Of a stretch of DNA of 64,000 nucleotides, positions 1 to 7,922 are shown piece after piece. A program made the position numbers and the translations under genes. The notes under the pieces are model-generated. The model saw only the letters and a program-made list of their open reading frames with translations, made no database searches and had not been told where the DNA came from. How positions within the stretch are numbered: the stretch's first letter is position 1; each line of letters opens with the position of its first letter. This DNA comes from Pontibacter populi. Lineage in GTDB: Bacteria > Bacteroidota > Bacteroidia > Cytophagales > Hymenobacteraceae. Location of the stretch: positions 124,001 to 188,000 of the forward strand of contig NZ_JAHWXQ010000004.1 in NCBI RefSeq assembly GCF_019336435.1. Direction: 5' to 3'.

Positions 1-669
1 TTCAACCTCCGCGACAAAACCATTGATTACCTGGTGGGCACTTTAATTCAGATTCCGGCTATAGTTGGCACGGTGCTGGGCGCGTTTATGGTTGCTTTTC
101 TGCCAGTATTTAAGTTGCAGCTCATTTTTGCGCTTTTTGTGATAGCTGTCGGCTTTGCAATGGTTATCCCGACGAGACAGGATGCTAACAGCCACGGCGG
201 TATGATGTACCGTATGCGGCGTGTACCAACAACATTTATCCGGAAAAATAAAGCCAAGCACCTGGCTTACAGGTTAAATGGCGGTGTGGTGTCTACGATG
301 GGTTTTGCATCCGGTATTATGGCCGGCTTGTTTGGCATTGGCGGTGGCTTTGTGCAAACTCCTATGATGATAAAGCTTTTCAGGATACCTCCGCAGATCG
401 CCACATCCACTTCCCTGTTCATCCTTGTTATCACCAGTTTTACCGGTTTCATTACACACTTCTTGCTGGGCAATGTACTCTGGAGCCGCTGCCTGCCCCT
501 GATAGCTGCCTTTGCACTCGGCGCACTTGGCGGCAACCTGTATAAACAAACGCGCGGCAAAATCAGCCACATGGAAAAGCTTATCGGAATCGGACTTTTT
601 CTGGCGGGGATTGGTGTATTGCTTAACCTGGCAATAAAGTCTAAAGCCGGTGTAGGATTCTCATTTTAG
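1..669 (+). CDS. TauE/SafE family permease, 5'-truncated
   Basis: C-terminal part of an integral membrane permease of the sulfite exporter TauE/SafE family; members move sulfite, sulfoacetate or other small anions across the inner membrane. The reading frame is open to the first base of the window, so the true start lies upstream; a GTG at 34 is only an internal codon. The family repeat is visible in AGLFGIGGGFVQTPMM (from about base 319), followed by ATSTSLF and two more hydrophobic helices. A 50-residue hydrophilic stretch (about bases 160-280) separates two helical halves, as is usual. The substrate cannot be told from sequence. Confidence 0.85.
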   Translation, partial: FNLRDKTIDYLVGTLIQIPAIVGTVLGAFMVAFLPVFKLQLIFALFVIAVGFAMVIPTRQDANSHGGMMYRMRRVPTTFIRKNKAKHLAYRLNGGVVSTMGFASGIMAGLFGIGGGFVQTPMMIKLFRIPPQIATSTSLFILVITSFTGFITHFLLGNVLWSRCLPLIAAFALGALGGNLYKQTRGKISHMEKLIGIGLFLAGIGVLLNLAIKSKAGVGFSF

Positions 670-675
670 CAGCAA

Positions 676-700
676 CAAAAAGCCCTGCAACTACAGGGCC
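676..700 (-). terminator. Terminator of the response regulator gene
   Basis: GCCCTG (682-687) pairs with CAGGGC (694-699). Read on the minus strand the stem is followed by a T-rich tract (CTTTTTG), so it ends the minus-strand gene at 727. It also lies just past the end of the plus-strand permease. Confidence 0.6.
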
Positions 701-726
701 CACCTAGATTACAACTATAAATTCAA

Positions 727-1167
727 CTATACTTTGTCGGTTTGTTTACTTGAGAAGTATTTCCGCATCAGTTTATCCAGCTTGTCGGCGGTAAGTGGCT
801 TGGTAATATACTCTGCAGCATATTTAGTCACTGCATCCGTGTCCTGTGGGTGCGTGGAGGTTGTCAGCACCACCATAACTATACCCTTTCTGAATTCGGT
901 ATCAAGGCGATCGTATAGTTCCAGCAGCTCAAAACCATCCATTACCGGCATGTTAATATCCAGGAATATCAGTTCAGGCTTAAAATAACCGGCGTTACCC
1001 GGGTCGTAGTTATTATTGCTGATGTTGTAGAGGTAATCGAAGGCCTGTTTGCCGTTAACGAAAATATGAATATGTTCGGTCACCTGCATTCTGTCCAGCA
1101 GGCGCTGGTTCAGAAAGTTTGTGGTCTCATCATCGTCAATGAGCAGTATGCCGGAGAGTTTCTTCAT
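727..1167 (-). CDS. Single-domain response regulator (CheY/Rcp1-like)
   Basis: A stand-alone receiver domain of 146 residues with no output domain. The acidic pocket is LLIDDDE near residues 7-13, the phospho-acceptor Asp lies in LIFLDINMPVMDG, the conserved Thr is in VVLTTST and the Lys in YITKPL. I start at the ATG at 1167 (MKKLSGILLIDDDE) rather than further upstream, because the extra residues are not part of the fold. Such proteins pass phosphate between a kinase and another protein; no kinase gene is adjacent, so the partner is unknown. Confidence 0.85.
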   Translation of the reverse strand: MKKLSGILLIDDDETTNFLNQRLLDRMQVTEHIHIFVNGKQAFDYLYNISNNNYDPGNAGYFKPELIFLDINMPVMDGFELLELYDRLDTEFRKGIVMVVLTTSTHPQDTDAVTKYAAEYITKPLTADKLDKLMRKYFSSKQTDKV

Positions 1168-1286
1168 TAGTAATATTGAGTTGCCCAAAACAAGTGCAGT
1201 TCCAGGCAAAAGAATCTAGCTAATATTTTGCCAGAAATGCATTGTGCAGTCCGGAGCCAGTGGCCCTACTACTATGCAACAATAAA

Positions 1287-1294
1287 CAAATATA
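1287..1294 (-). promoter_or_regulatory. Candidate -7 element of the response regulator gene
   Basis: TATATTTG on the minus strand fits the Bacteroidota -7 consensus TAnnTTTG. About 19 bases upstream the -33 position reads GTTG instead of TTTG. It implies a leader of about 110 bases. The region is AT-rich, so chance is possible. Confidence 0.35.
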
Positions 1295-1444
1295 AAATTA
1301 TAAGGTTTTACCGCAACAGTTTAACAAGGCTGTAACGCTGCTCGCACTACCTTAATACGGCTAAGTTAATAACGAGATCCCTGATATGCAAAAATAGTAT
1401 GCTTACAGGGTAATACTGTATTTTATAGTACTAAAAATACAAAA

Positions 1445-1480
1445 AAGAAAAGCCCGGACAAGAGTGAACGGGCTTTTCTT
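1445..1480 (-). terminator. Terminator of the cystathionine beta-synthase-like gene
   Basis: Perfect 12-base arms AAGAAAAGCCCG (1445-1456) and CGGGCTTTTCTT (1469-1480) around a 12-base loop, 15 bases past the stop of the minus-strand gene; A-rich and T-rich sides make it usable on either strand. Confidence 0.75.
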
Positions 1481-1494
1481 TGTTAAAGTTATAG

Positions 1495-2481
1495 TTAGTC
1501 GATGTACCCCTGGGCGCGCATCCACTCGTCGTTATAGATCTTGGCAAGGTAACGCGTACCGTGGTCTGGCAACAACACTACTACCACATCTTTTTCTGTC
1601 AGGTTGTTTTCGCGGGCATACTCCAGGGCACCAACTATAGCTGTACCTGAAGACCAGCCTACAAAAAGCCCTTCTTCTTTGGCCAGTCTGCGCGTCATAA
1701 CAGCGCCGTCTTTGTCCGTTACTTTTATAAACTGATCGATCAGGTCAAAATCTACGTTCTTTGGCAAAATATCTTCGCCGATGCCTTCTGTGGCATAAGA
1801 GTAGATCTCGTTTTCGTCAAAAATACCGGTCTCTTTATATTTCTTGAAAACTGAACCGTAGGTATCAATTCCAATCGTTTGTACAGCCGGGTTCTTCTCT
1901 TTCAGGTATTTAGAGATACCTGTTACCGTTCCGCCAGTACCTACACCTGTAATAAAGTGGGTTACTTTACCTTCGGACTGCTCCCAGATCTCCGGGCCGG
2001 TGCTTTCGTAATGCGCCTGCCAGTTCGAAAGGTTATCGTATTGGTTCGGGTAAAACGAGTTTGGAATTTCCTTGTTCAGGCGTTTGGCTACCGAATAATA
2101 TGAATCCGGGTGCTCCGGTGCTACGTTGGTAGGGCAAACTATAACTTCGGCACCTACAGCACGCAGGATGTCCATTTTCTCTTTACTCTGCTTATCAGAA
2201 AGCGTAAAAATACACTTGTAGCCTTTGGCAATAGCTGCCAGCGCAAGGCCCATGCCTGTATTACCGGATGTACCTTCTATAATGGTGCCACCGGGCTTCA
2301 GAATGCCAGCTTTTTCAGCGTCTTCAATCATCCGGATCGCCATGCGGTCTTTTACAGAGTTACCCGGGTTCATGTACTCTACTTTAGCCAGGATGGTGGC
2401 CTTTGTTTCTTTTGCAATACTATTAAGTTTTACAAGAGGTGTGTTACCGATCGCTTCGGTTATATGGTCCAGATACTTCAT
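1495..2481 (-). CDS. PLP-dependent cystathionine beta-synthase / cysteine synthase
   Basis: Fold-type II PLP enzyme of 328 residues that condenses serine (or O-acetylserine) with homocysteine or sulfide. Lys44 in GNSVKD is the Schiff-base lysine, TSGNT (71-75) binds the substrate carboxylate, and GVGTGGTVTG binds the PLP phosphate. The C-terminal LLPDHGTRYLAKIYNDEWM is closer to the catalytic core of cystathionine beta-synthase than to CysK. There is no C-terminal CBS-domain pair, so the S-adenosylmethionine regulatory part is absent. It stands alone with its own promoter and terminator. Which reaction dominates cannot be settled from sequence. Confidence 0.88.
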   Translation of the reverse strand: MKYLDHITEAIGNTPLVKLNSIAKETKATILAKVEYMNPGNSVKDRMAIRMIEDAEKAGILKPGGTIIEGTSGNTGMGLALAAIAKGYKCIFTLSDKQSKEKMDILRAVGAEVIVCPTNVAPEHPDSYYSVAKRLNKEIPNSFYPNQYDNLSNWQAHYESTGPEIWEQSEGKVTHFITGVGTGGTVTGISKYLKEKNPAVQTIGIDTYGSVFKKYKETGIFDENEIYSYATEGIGEDILPKNVDFDLIDQFIKVTDKDGAVMTRRLAKEEGLFVGWSSGTAIVGALEYARENNLTEKDVVVVLLPDHGTRYLAKIYNDEWMRAQGYID

Positions 2482-2504
2482 GTGAGGTATTTTTGAATTC
2501 GGTG

Positions 2505-2512
2505 CAAAGGTA
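2505..2512 (-). promoter_or_regulatory. Promoter -7 element of the cystathionine beta-synthase-like gene
   Basis: TACCTTTG on the minus strand matches TAnnTTTG exactly and sits 23 bases before the ATG at 2481, giving a leader of about 17 bases. No clear TTTG at -33. Confidence 0.55.
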
Positions 2513-2643
2513 AGTAAATTAAATTATGTTTTCAGCAGGGCTACCGCAGAGGCCTATACCCTTAACTATAGTTGCAACGTAAACGCGGTTCTGCTTCGTT
2601 CCGTTTAACTGCAGCAGATGGCTTATATTAGCTTTAACTATTT

Positions 2644-2674
2644 TTTGTACGCGCCATAAAAAAGCCTATTTTTG
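2644..2674 (+). promoter_or_regulatory. sucD promoter, Bacteroidota type
   Basis: TTTG (2644-2647), exactly 19 bases, then TATTTTTG (2667-2674): a full match to the Bacteroidota primary-sigma promoter. The start would be near 2681, about 40 bases before the ATG. Confidence 0.8.
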
Positions 2675-2720
2675 CACATCCTTATTATTAGACGGTTATA
2701 CACAACTAAATAAGATACAC

Positions 2721-3611
2721 ATGAGTGTTTTAGTAAATAAAGATTCGAAAGTGATCGTACAGGGCTTCACAGGTTCTGAAGGTTCTTTCCACGCATCTCA
2801 GATGATCGAGTACGGCACTAACGTTGTTGGTGGCGTTACGCCAGGCAAAGGTGGTAACAACCACTTAGACCTGCCGGTTTTTAACACGGTAGAAGAAGCT
2901 GTAAAAAGAACAGGTGCTGATGTATCTATCATTTTCGTGCCGCCGGCTTTTGCTGCTGATGCTATTATGGAAGCTGCTGATGCTGGTATTAAAGTGATCG
3001 TGTGTATCACAGAAGGTATTCCTGTAAAAGACATGGTAGCTGCTAAAAACTACATCAAGTCTAAGAATGTAACGCTTATCGGACCAAACTGCCCGGGTGT
3101 AATTACGCCAGGTGAAGCGAAGGTTGGTATCATGCCAGGTTTCGTGTTCAAGCCAGGTCGTATCGGTATCGTTTCTAAGTCAGGTACGCTTACTTACGAA
3201 GCTGCTGACCAGATCGTGAAAGCCGGTTTAGGTATCTCTACAGCTATCGGTATCGGTGGTGACCCGATTATTGGTACGCCTACAAAAGATGCGGTTCAGT
3301 TACTGATGGAAGATCCTGAGACAGATGCTATCGTGATGATCGGTGAAATTGGTGGTAACTACGAGGCAATGGCTTCTAAGTACATCAGCGAGAGTGGCAA
3401 CAAAAAGCCGGTAGTTGGTTTCATAGCTGGCCAGACTGCTCCTGCAGGTCGCCGTATGGGCCACGCGGGTGCTATAGTTGGTGGCGCTGACGATACGGCT
3501 GCTGCTAAAATGAAGATCATGCGTGAGAACGGTATCCATGTGGTAGATTCCCCTGCTGAGATCGGTGAAGCAATGGTAGAGGCTCTTCAGAAAGCCGGTA
3601 TCACCGCTTAA
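2721..3611 (+). CDS. sucD: Succinyl-CoA synthetase (ADP-forming) subunit alpha
   Basis: The alpha subunit of the TCA-cycle enzyme that converts succinyl-CoA to succinate with formation of ATP or GTP; it carries the phosphohistidine and the CoA-binding Rossmann fold. The 296 residues are the usual length. Visible are [13 protein letters not shown] (CoA-binding domain start), [12 protein letters not shown], and the active-site His248 in GHAGAIVGG, equivalent to His246 of E. coli SucD. The gene is alone: sucC is not next to it, as is common in Bacteroidota. It has its own promoter and a strong terminator. One CTATAG lies inside the gene, encoding Ala-Ile-Val as GCT-ATA-GTT. Confidence 0.96.
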   Translation: MSVLVNKDSKVIVQGFTGSEGSFHASQMIEYGTNVVGGVTPGKGGNNHLDLPVFNTVEEAVKRTGADVSIIFVPPAFAADAIMEAADAGIKVIVCITEGIPVKDMVAAKNYIKSKNVTLIGPNCPGVITPGEAKVGIMPGFVFKPGRIGIVSKSGTLTYEAADQIVKAGLGISTAIGIGGDPIIGTPTKDAVQLLMEDPETDAIVMIGEIGGNYEAMASKYISESGNKKPVVGFIAGQTAPAGRRMGHAGAIVGGADDTAAAKMKIMRENGIHVVDSPAEIGEAMVEALQKAGITA

Positions 3612-3634
3612 GTTAGATTTAACTTTACTTTATA

Positions 3635-3670
3635 AATAAAGGCTGCTCTTAACAGGGCAGCCTTTATTGT
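3635..3670 (+). terminator. sucD terminator
   Basis: Arms AATAAAGGCTGC (3635-3646) and GCAGCCTTTATT (3657-3668), a perfect 12-bp stem with a 10-base loop ending in T-rich sequence, 23 bases after the stop codon. Confidence 0.85.
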
Positions 3671-4440
3671 TTGTCTGAATCAGGATTTTCAGGATGAATG
3701 GATTTTCAGGATTGGGGTTATTGCTATAGTTATGCCTATAGTTCTATAGTTTAGCTTCTCCACTGGCGCGGGTTTACAACCCGTGCCTAATTATGGTGTT
3801 GAGTTTGTAACTCAACTGGCCCGGCAGGGACAGGAATTGTCTGAACCAGAATTCACAGGACAAAGGATTGCTATAGTTGAAGGTAAAGTTTTATAGTTGC
3901 GGTTAGTCCAACCACCCCAGCCCCCCTAATCCAAGACGGGGAGCCTGTAGGTTACTTTTTCATCTGTCATCCTGAAAGTATCTTGGTAATAGGGAGGTAA
4001 GACTTTTACTTTAGTTAGAGGCACAATTCTATAGTTCGCGTTTTAACCCACCCCTACCCCTCCCGAGAGGGGAATCTTTGCTATTGCTATAGTTAGAGCT
4101 ATAGTTTTATAGTTAAGGCATCAACACCCCTGTAGTCCCCTTAAGGGGACAATTGCCTTGCCCTCGCTCGTGTCCCGCGAGTGTGAGTTACCTTCGGACT
4201 CTGGCCGCTTACATCTATAGTTATGATTCTCGCTACTTAACTATAGTTTATACTTGTTACGATTGACGTGGCGGGACGCCACCTGTAGCTCACACTCGCG
4301 GGACGCGAGCGAGTGTGCAGTTTACGCTATCGTTCTATAGTTGCTGCTGGTCATCACTCTGCCCCCTTCAAAGGTGAGACTTGTTGGCCTCTTCTATAGT
4401 TCCGGCCAACAACCATGTTATAAAGACCCTTCCTTTCTAA
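3669..4440. repeat. Hairpin-rich intergenic repeat mosaic, copy 1 (family A)
   Basis: A non-coding stretch made of modules that recur at 7408-7862 and 13150-13545. Modules: a TCAGGATT-type opening; a double hairpin (3766-3786 and 3798-3816, the second GTTGAGTT/AACTCAAC around TGT); a C-rich ACCACCCCAGCCCC unit; TGTCATCCTGAAAG; CCCCTCCCGAGAGGGG; GTCCCCTTAAGGGGAC; and hairpins built on CTCGCGGGACGCGAG. CTATAG occurs about a dozen times, mostly between modules. No open reading frame of credible composition is present. It is probably non-autonomous, like REP or MITE elements. Confidence 0.75.
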
Positions 4441-4466
4441 CTTTTAACTTCTCAACTTTCTAACTT
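4431..4466. repeat. Solo GT/CA-rich short-word array next to the oxyR stop
   Basis: The text CTTTCTAACTTTTAACTTCT followed by CAACTTTCTAACTT is built from variants of a short word. It resembles, as its complement, the arrays that flank the four-helix-bundle gene at 34.3-34.8 kb. It may be a remnant of such an element. It overlaps the last codons of oxyR. Confidence 0.35.
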
Positions 4467-5404
4467 ACTGCAATCACCTGCTGCTTTTTGCGGTTAGCTA
4501 TAGTTGCGGGTATGGAGGTTATAATTTCCTGTTGCAGTGCTTCTACTAATTTCTTCTTCAGGAAACTTTTATGCACCACCACGCTTACTTCGCGCAAGGG
4601 CTTGGGTTCTTTAAATGGTCGTACCAGGCGCTTTTTATCTTCGGGCATTTCCAGCACGGATAGTTCGGGTAATAGCGTTAAGCCGTGCTGTGTTTCTACA
4701 ATCCGTTTCAGGGTTTCCAGGGAGCCGCTTCTATAGTCGAGGTTTGCCCCTTCCGATCCTCCAAGTTTGCCACCACGGTTACAGATATTGAGCACCTGAC
4801 TCCGGAAACAGTGGCCTTCGTTCAAAACCCACAAGTCATCCGGCAATAACTCTGCAGGATCTATTTCGGTTTGTTTTGCCAGTGCATGCTTCGGGTTTAC
4901 ATATACCATAAAGGCTTCGTAAAACAGGGGCAGTTCTTTTATAGTCTTGTTCTCCAGGGGCGTAACCAACAGGCCAACATCCAGCTGCTCGTGGTTCAGT
5001 TTCTCTACAATTTCATTTGTCAGGAGCTCCTGCACCACCACTCTTACCTGCGGATACTTTTCCAGGAAGTTTGTAATAAAAAGCGGCATCAGGTAAGGTG
5101 CAAGGGTAGGTATCACGCCAATTCTAAGTTCGCCGCTCAGCTCCTGTTTCTGGTCCTGCACTATTTCCTGTATCTTTTTTGACTCGGCAAGTACGATACG
5201 CGCCTGCGCAATTATCTCCTTCCCTACTTCTGTCGGACGTACCGGCACCCGGCTTCTGTCAAACAACTGCACGCCCAACTCTTCTTCCAGCTTCTGTAGC
5301 TGCATACTTAAAGTAGGTTGCGTTACAAAGCAATTCTCTGCAGCTGTAGCAAAATGCCTGTAAGTATCCACGGCAATCAGGTATTCTAGTTGTACAAGTG
5401 TCAT
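4460..5404 (-). CDS. oxyR: OxyR, peroxide-sensing LysR-type regulator
   Basis: LysR-family activator/repressor of 314 residues: winged helix-turn-helix at residues 1-60 (FATAAENCFVTQPTLSMQLQKLEEELG), then a periplasmic-binding-protein-like sensor domain. The sensor motif EGHCFRSQVLNIC places cysteines at 199 and 208, the same numbers as the peroxide-sensing pair of E. coli OxyR. SLETLKRIV and GLTLLPELS follow, as in true OxyR. It is divergent from dps, with ahpC and ahpD behind it, which fits its role. A candidate OxyR site lies inside its own promoter spacer, pointing to autoregulation. OxyR is the best call; a non-peroxide LysR is unlikely given both cysteines. Confidence 0.92.
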   Translation of the reverse strand: MTLVQLEYLIAVDTYRHFATAAENCFVTQPTLSMQLQKLEEELGVQLFDRSRVPVRPTEVGKEIIAQARIVLAESKKIQEIVQDQKQELSGELRIGVIPTLAPYLMPLFITNFLEKYPQVRVVVQELLTNEIVEKLNHEQLDVGLLVTPLENKTIKELPLFYEAFMVYVNPKHALAKQTEIDPAELLPDDLWVLNEGHCFRSQVLNICNRGGKLGGSEGANLDYRSGSLETLKRIVETQHGLTLLPELSVLEMPEDKKRLVRPFKEPKPLREVSVVVHKSFLKKKLVEALQQEIITSIPATIANRKKQQVIAVS

Positions 5405-5457
5405 GGGGCAAAGAGTTTTAGATGACCAACATATAGTAAATGTTCTATAGCTAGCTA

Positions 5458-5488
5458 CAAAGGTACGTTATAGTTTAAAGCTATCAAA
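5458..5488 (-). promoter_or_regulatory. oxyR promoter
   Basis: On the minus strand TTTG (5488-5485), exactly 19 bases, then TACCTTTG (5465-5458): a perfect Bacteroidota promoter. The predicted start is near 5451, about 47 bases before the oxyR ATG. Confidence 0.75.
5470..5484. promoter_or_regulatory. Candidate OxyR binding half-site between oxyR and dps
   Basis: ATAG-TTTAAAG-CTAT fits the E. coli OxyR half-site ATAGntnnnanCTAT at every defined position. It lies wholly within the 19-base spacer of the oxyR promoter and about 59-73 bases upstream of the predicted dps start, a layout suited to repressing oxyR and activating dps. A weaker ATAG occurs about one helical double-turn away at 5447. 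Caution: TATAGTT is common throughout this genome, so one arm could be coincidental. Confidence 0.5.
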
Positions 5489-5504
5489 TCATAAAAACAA
5501 TCAA

Positions 5505-5536
5505 TTTGATTTATGAGGCTAATAAGGAGACCTTTG
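5505..5536 (+). promoter_or_regulatory. Candidate dps promoter
   Basis: TTTG (5505-5508), 20 bases, then GACCTTTG (5529-5536), which differs from TAnnTTTG only in its first base. The imperfect -7 suits an activator-dependent promoter. The start would be near 5543, 34 bases before the ATG. Confidence 0.5.
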
Positions 5537-5576
5537 TAACACATCAAAAGGAACAACAACTCAAACTATAAGAACT

Positions 5577-6050
5577 ATGACAAAGCTGACAAATATAGGA
5601 TTGCAGAAAGAAGACTCTAAACAGATAGCTGACAAGCTGAATGAGTTACTGGCCAATTATCATTTGTATTACCAGAACCTGCGTGGCTTTCACTGGAACA
5701 TTAAAGGGGTAAACTTCTTCCAGCTGCACGCCAAGTTCGAGGAACTATACAATACCGCTTTAACGCGCATCGATGCCATTGCAGAGCGCATTTTAACTGT
5801 AGGCCAGCAACCGCTGCATACTTTCTCAGATTACCTGCGCGTGTCAACTATAAAAGAGGCTGCCAACCTAAGCAGCGACAAAGACACCATCAACACTACG
5901 CATCAAAACCTGACCGCTATACTTAACCTGGAACGCGAGATCATGAGCCTGGCCGCTGAAACCGGCGACGAAGGAACTATAAGCCTGCTGAGCGAAGACA
6001 TTAACGAGAACGAAAAAACACTCTGGATGCTGAATGCTTTCCTGAGCTAA
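5577..6050 (+). CDS. dps: Dps, ferritin-like DNA-protecting protein
   Basis: Dodecameric mini-ferritin of 157 residues that oxidises Fe(II) with hydrogen peroxide, stores the iron and can coat DNA, so limiting Fenton chemistry. The inter-subunit ferroxidase ligands are in place: His39, His51, Asp66 and Glu70 within RGFHWNIKGVNFFQLHAKFEE and RIDAIAE. The spacing is that of the family. The ATG is embedded in AACTATG, a half of the iterated genome palindrome. It is divergent from oxyR and 43 bases before ahpC, probably co-transcribed with it. Confidence 0.93.
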   Translation: MTKLTNIGLQKEDSKQIADKLNELLANYHLYYQNLRGFHWNIKGVNFFQLHAKFEELYNTALTRIDAIAERILTVGQQPLHTFSDYLRVSTIKEAANLSSDKDTINTTHQNLTAILNLEREIMSLAAETGDEGTISLLSEDINENEKTLWMLNAFLS

Positions 6051-6093
6051 TCTAAACTATAAATCAATTTATAATTCACCCCATATACATATC

Positions 6094-6651
6094 ATGACAC
6101 AGAACAGAATATTATCTGTAGGATCTACTTTCCCGGCTTTTACAAAACAGGCTGTGGTATCATTAGAAAAAGGAAAAGAGTTTGCTGACATCACCAGCGA
6201 AGACCACAAAAACAACGACCAGTGGATGGTGATGTTCTGGTGGCCAAAAGACTTTACGTTTGTTTGCCCTACCGAAATAGCTGAATTCAACAAAAACTAT
6301 GACGAGTTCCGTGACCGCGATGCTCAACTGATCGGTGCTTCTACTGACTCTGAATTTGTGCACCTGGCCTGGCGCCAGAACCATGAAGACCTGAACAAAC
6401 TACGCTTCCCGATGCTGGCCGACACTTCTAAGTCGCTGGCTGAAGAGCTGGGCATTTTAGAAGCCAATGAGAAAGTAGCGTACCGTGTTACCTATATCGT
6501 GGACCCGCAAGGCATTATCCGTTGGGTGAGCTTAAACGACCTGAGTGTGGGCCGTAACGTGGCCGAAGTACTGCGCGTGCTGGATGCCCTGCAAACCGAT
6601 GAGCTATGCCCATGTAACTGGAAAAAAGGCGAAGAAACCATCGCTGCTTAA
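6094..6651 (+). CDS. ahpC: Alkyl hydroperoxide reductase C (peroxiredoxin)
   Basis: Thiol peroxidase of 185 residues that reduces hydrogen peroxide, organic peroxides and peroxynitrite. Peroxidatic Cys58 lies in DFTFVCPTE; resolving cysteines 172 and 174 lie in DELCPCNW near the C-terminus. This three-cysteine pattern and the short tail match mycobacterial AhpC (Cys61, 174, 176), which is recycled by AhpD rather than AhpF. An ahpD gene follows 108 bases downstream, which supports that reading. No ahpF is seen in the window. Confidence 0.93.
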   Translation: MTQNRILSVGSTFPAFTKQAVVSLEKGKEFADITSEDHKNNDQWMVMFWWPKDFTFVCPTEIAEFNKNYDEFRDRDAQLIGASTDSEFVHLAWRQNHEDLNKLRFPMLADTSKSLAEELGILEANEKVAYRVTYIVDPQGIIRWVSLNDLSVGRNVAEVLRVLDALQTDELCPCNWKKGEETIAA

Positions 6652-6759
6652 TTTAAACTAAAAAATGAACGAGGTGTGAGTAAAACAGAGGCGGAAGCGG
6701 CACAGCTATAGTTGGGCTGCAACCGCACCTGTTATTCCCAACCCTAACTATAAAACAAT

Positions 6760-7347
6760 ATGCTGACTGCAACACAAGAAACAAAAACAGACCTGCTTCG
6801 CGACCTGGGCCTTCCAGAAGAAAGTAATTACCAGGCATTAGAGAAGCTCACCGAAACAGAATCCAGATACCTGCGCGACCTGCGCGTGAACCTTAAATCG
6901 GCTTTATCAGGCGAAACCCTTACTTTAAAAGAGGCTTACTTGCTGGCCCTTTCGGCGGCTGCCAACGAAGAAAACGATGTACTGAGCAAAGCTTTCGAAG
7001 AAAAGGCTATAGAAAACGGTGCTGACCAGGGCGAAGTTGCCGAAGCTATTGCCTGCGCTTCGTTACTGGCTACTAACAATATCCTTTACCGTTTCCGCCA
7101 CTACGCCAACAAGGATGTATATGAGCAGCAACCGGCCCGCGTAAAAATGAACATCATGATGAAGCCTGTACTTGGCAAAGAGTTCTTCGAGTTGATGAGC
7201 CTGGCTATTTCAGCAATTAACGGATGCGAACGCTGCATCACTTCCCACGAGGCTTCTATCATGCAACTTGGTACCACCGAGCCTCGCATTTTCGATGCGA
7301 TTCGCATAGCGGCTGTAGTGGTTGGTGTGAGTAAGATTGTACGATAG
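6760..7347 (+). CDS. ahpD: AhpD-like alkylhydroperoxidase
   Basis: Carboxymuconolactone-decarboxylase-fold protein of 195 residues that acts as disulfide reductase for AhpC. The catalytic set is complete: Glu144, then 12 residues on Cys156, Cys159 and His163 in INGCERCITSHE, the spacing of M. tuberculosis AhpD (Glu118, Cys130, Cys133, His137). A duplicated helical half without cysteines fills the N-terminal part. It directly follows ahpC and ends in a strong terminator, so it is the last gene of the dps-ahpC-ahpD unit. How AhpD itself is reduced is not visible here. Confidence 0.9.
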   Translation: MLTATQETKTDLLRDLGLPEESNYQALEKLTETESRYLRDLRVNLKSALSGETLTLKEAYLLALSAAANEENDVLSKAFEEKAIENGADQGEVAEAIACASLLATNNILYRFRHYANKDVYEQQPARVKMNIMMKPVLGKEFFELMSLAISAINGCERCITSHEASIMQLGTTEPRIFDAIRIAAVVVGVSKIVR

Positions 7348-7376
7348 AAATTAATATAACTAATCTATATATGTAA

Positions 7377-7407
7377 AGCGCCTGTAGTTTCTGCAGGCGT
7401 TTTTTTA
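7377..7407 (+). terminator. ahpD terminator
   Basis: CGCCTG (7379-7384) pairs with CAGGCG (7394-7399), followed by seven T, 30 bases past the ahpD stop. Confidence 0.85.
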
Positions 7408-7862
7408 TTGTCTGAACCAGGATTTGCAGGATTAAAGGATTGGCAGGATTGTGGTGTGCCTGTAAGTAAGTTTATAGTTCTATAGGCACCGCTTCTCCAC
7501 TGGCGCGGGTTTGTAACCCGTGTCTTACTATGGTGTTGAGTTTTCAACTCAACTGGCCCGGCAGGGACAGGATTACCAATAGTGTTGGCTATAGTTTCAT
7601 AGTTGGCAAGATCCAATCACCCCTGCCCCTCCTTGACTAAGGCGGAGAACTTTTACGGCTACTTCTCATTTTGTCATCCTGAAAGGATCTTGGTAGAGGG
7701 GAGCTTTACAGCCTTTGCCATAGTTTTGAGTTATCGTTTTATAGTTGTGGTTTTAACCCACCCCTACCCCTCCCGAGAGGGGAATTCCGGCTATAGTTAT
7801 AGTTTGAACTATAGCTCTATAGTTACCCGCTCCTGTTTTTAGGAGGGGGAAGGGAGAGGTAA
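7408..7862. repeat. Hairpin-rich intergenic repeat mosaic, copy 2 (family A)
   Basis: Same order of modules as copy 1: CAGGATT opening, double hairpin (second hairpin 7535-7553, GTTGAGTT/AACTCAAC around TTC), C-rich CACCCCTGCCCCTCC unit, TGTCATCCTGAAAGGATC, then CCCCTCCCGAGAGGGG near 7766. The hairpin loops differ from copy 1 while the stems are kept. CTATAG is again dense. No coding capacity is evident. Confidence 0.75.
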
Positions 7863-7898
7863 ACAAAAACCGCCTGCTGTAACGGGTACAACAGGCGG
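7862..7898 (-). terminator. rny terminator
   Basis: CCGCCTG (7870-7876) pairs with CAGGCGG (7892-7898); on the minus strand the stem is followed by GTTTTTGTTT. It lies 25 bases past the rny stop and ends the pheT-zapA-rny operon. Confidence 0.8.
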
Positions 7899-7922
7899 CC
7901 TACTTTGGCTAAAAGTATAAAA

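Larger units (their letters stand above)
1168..1494. other. Gap between genes
   Basis: No gene seen. It holds the leader and a candidate promoter of the response regulator (TATATTTG on the minus strand, 1287-1294) and the terminator of the downstream-facing synthase gene. The rest is AT-rich and unremarkable. Confidence 0.6.

Noticed and set aside
3669..4440. CRISPR array
   Set aside because: Repeated words are of different kinds, irregularly spaced and mostly palindromic; there is no constant repeat-spacer period and no cas gene in the window.
7603..7842. Open frame of 79 codons after ahpD
   Set aside because: It runs through family A modules (C-rich unit and hairpins), with no start context and no counterpart in copies 1 and 3.
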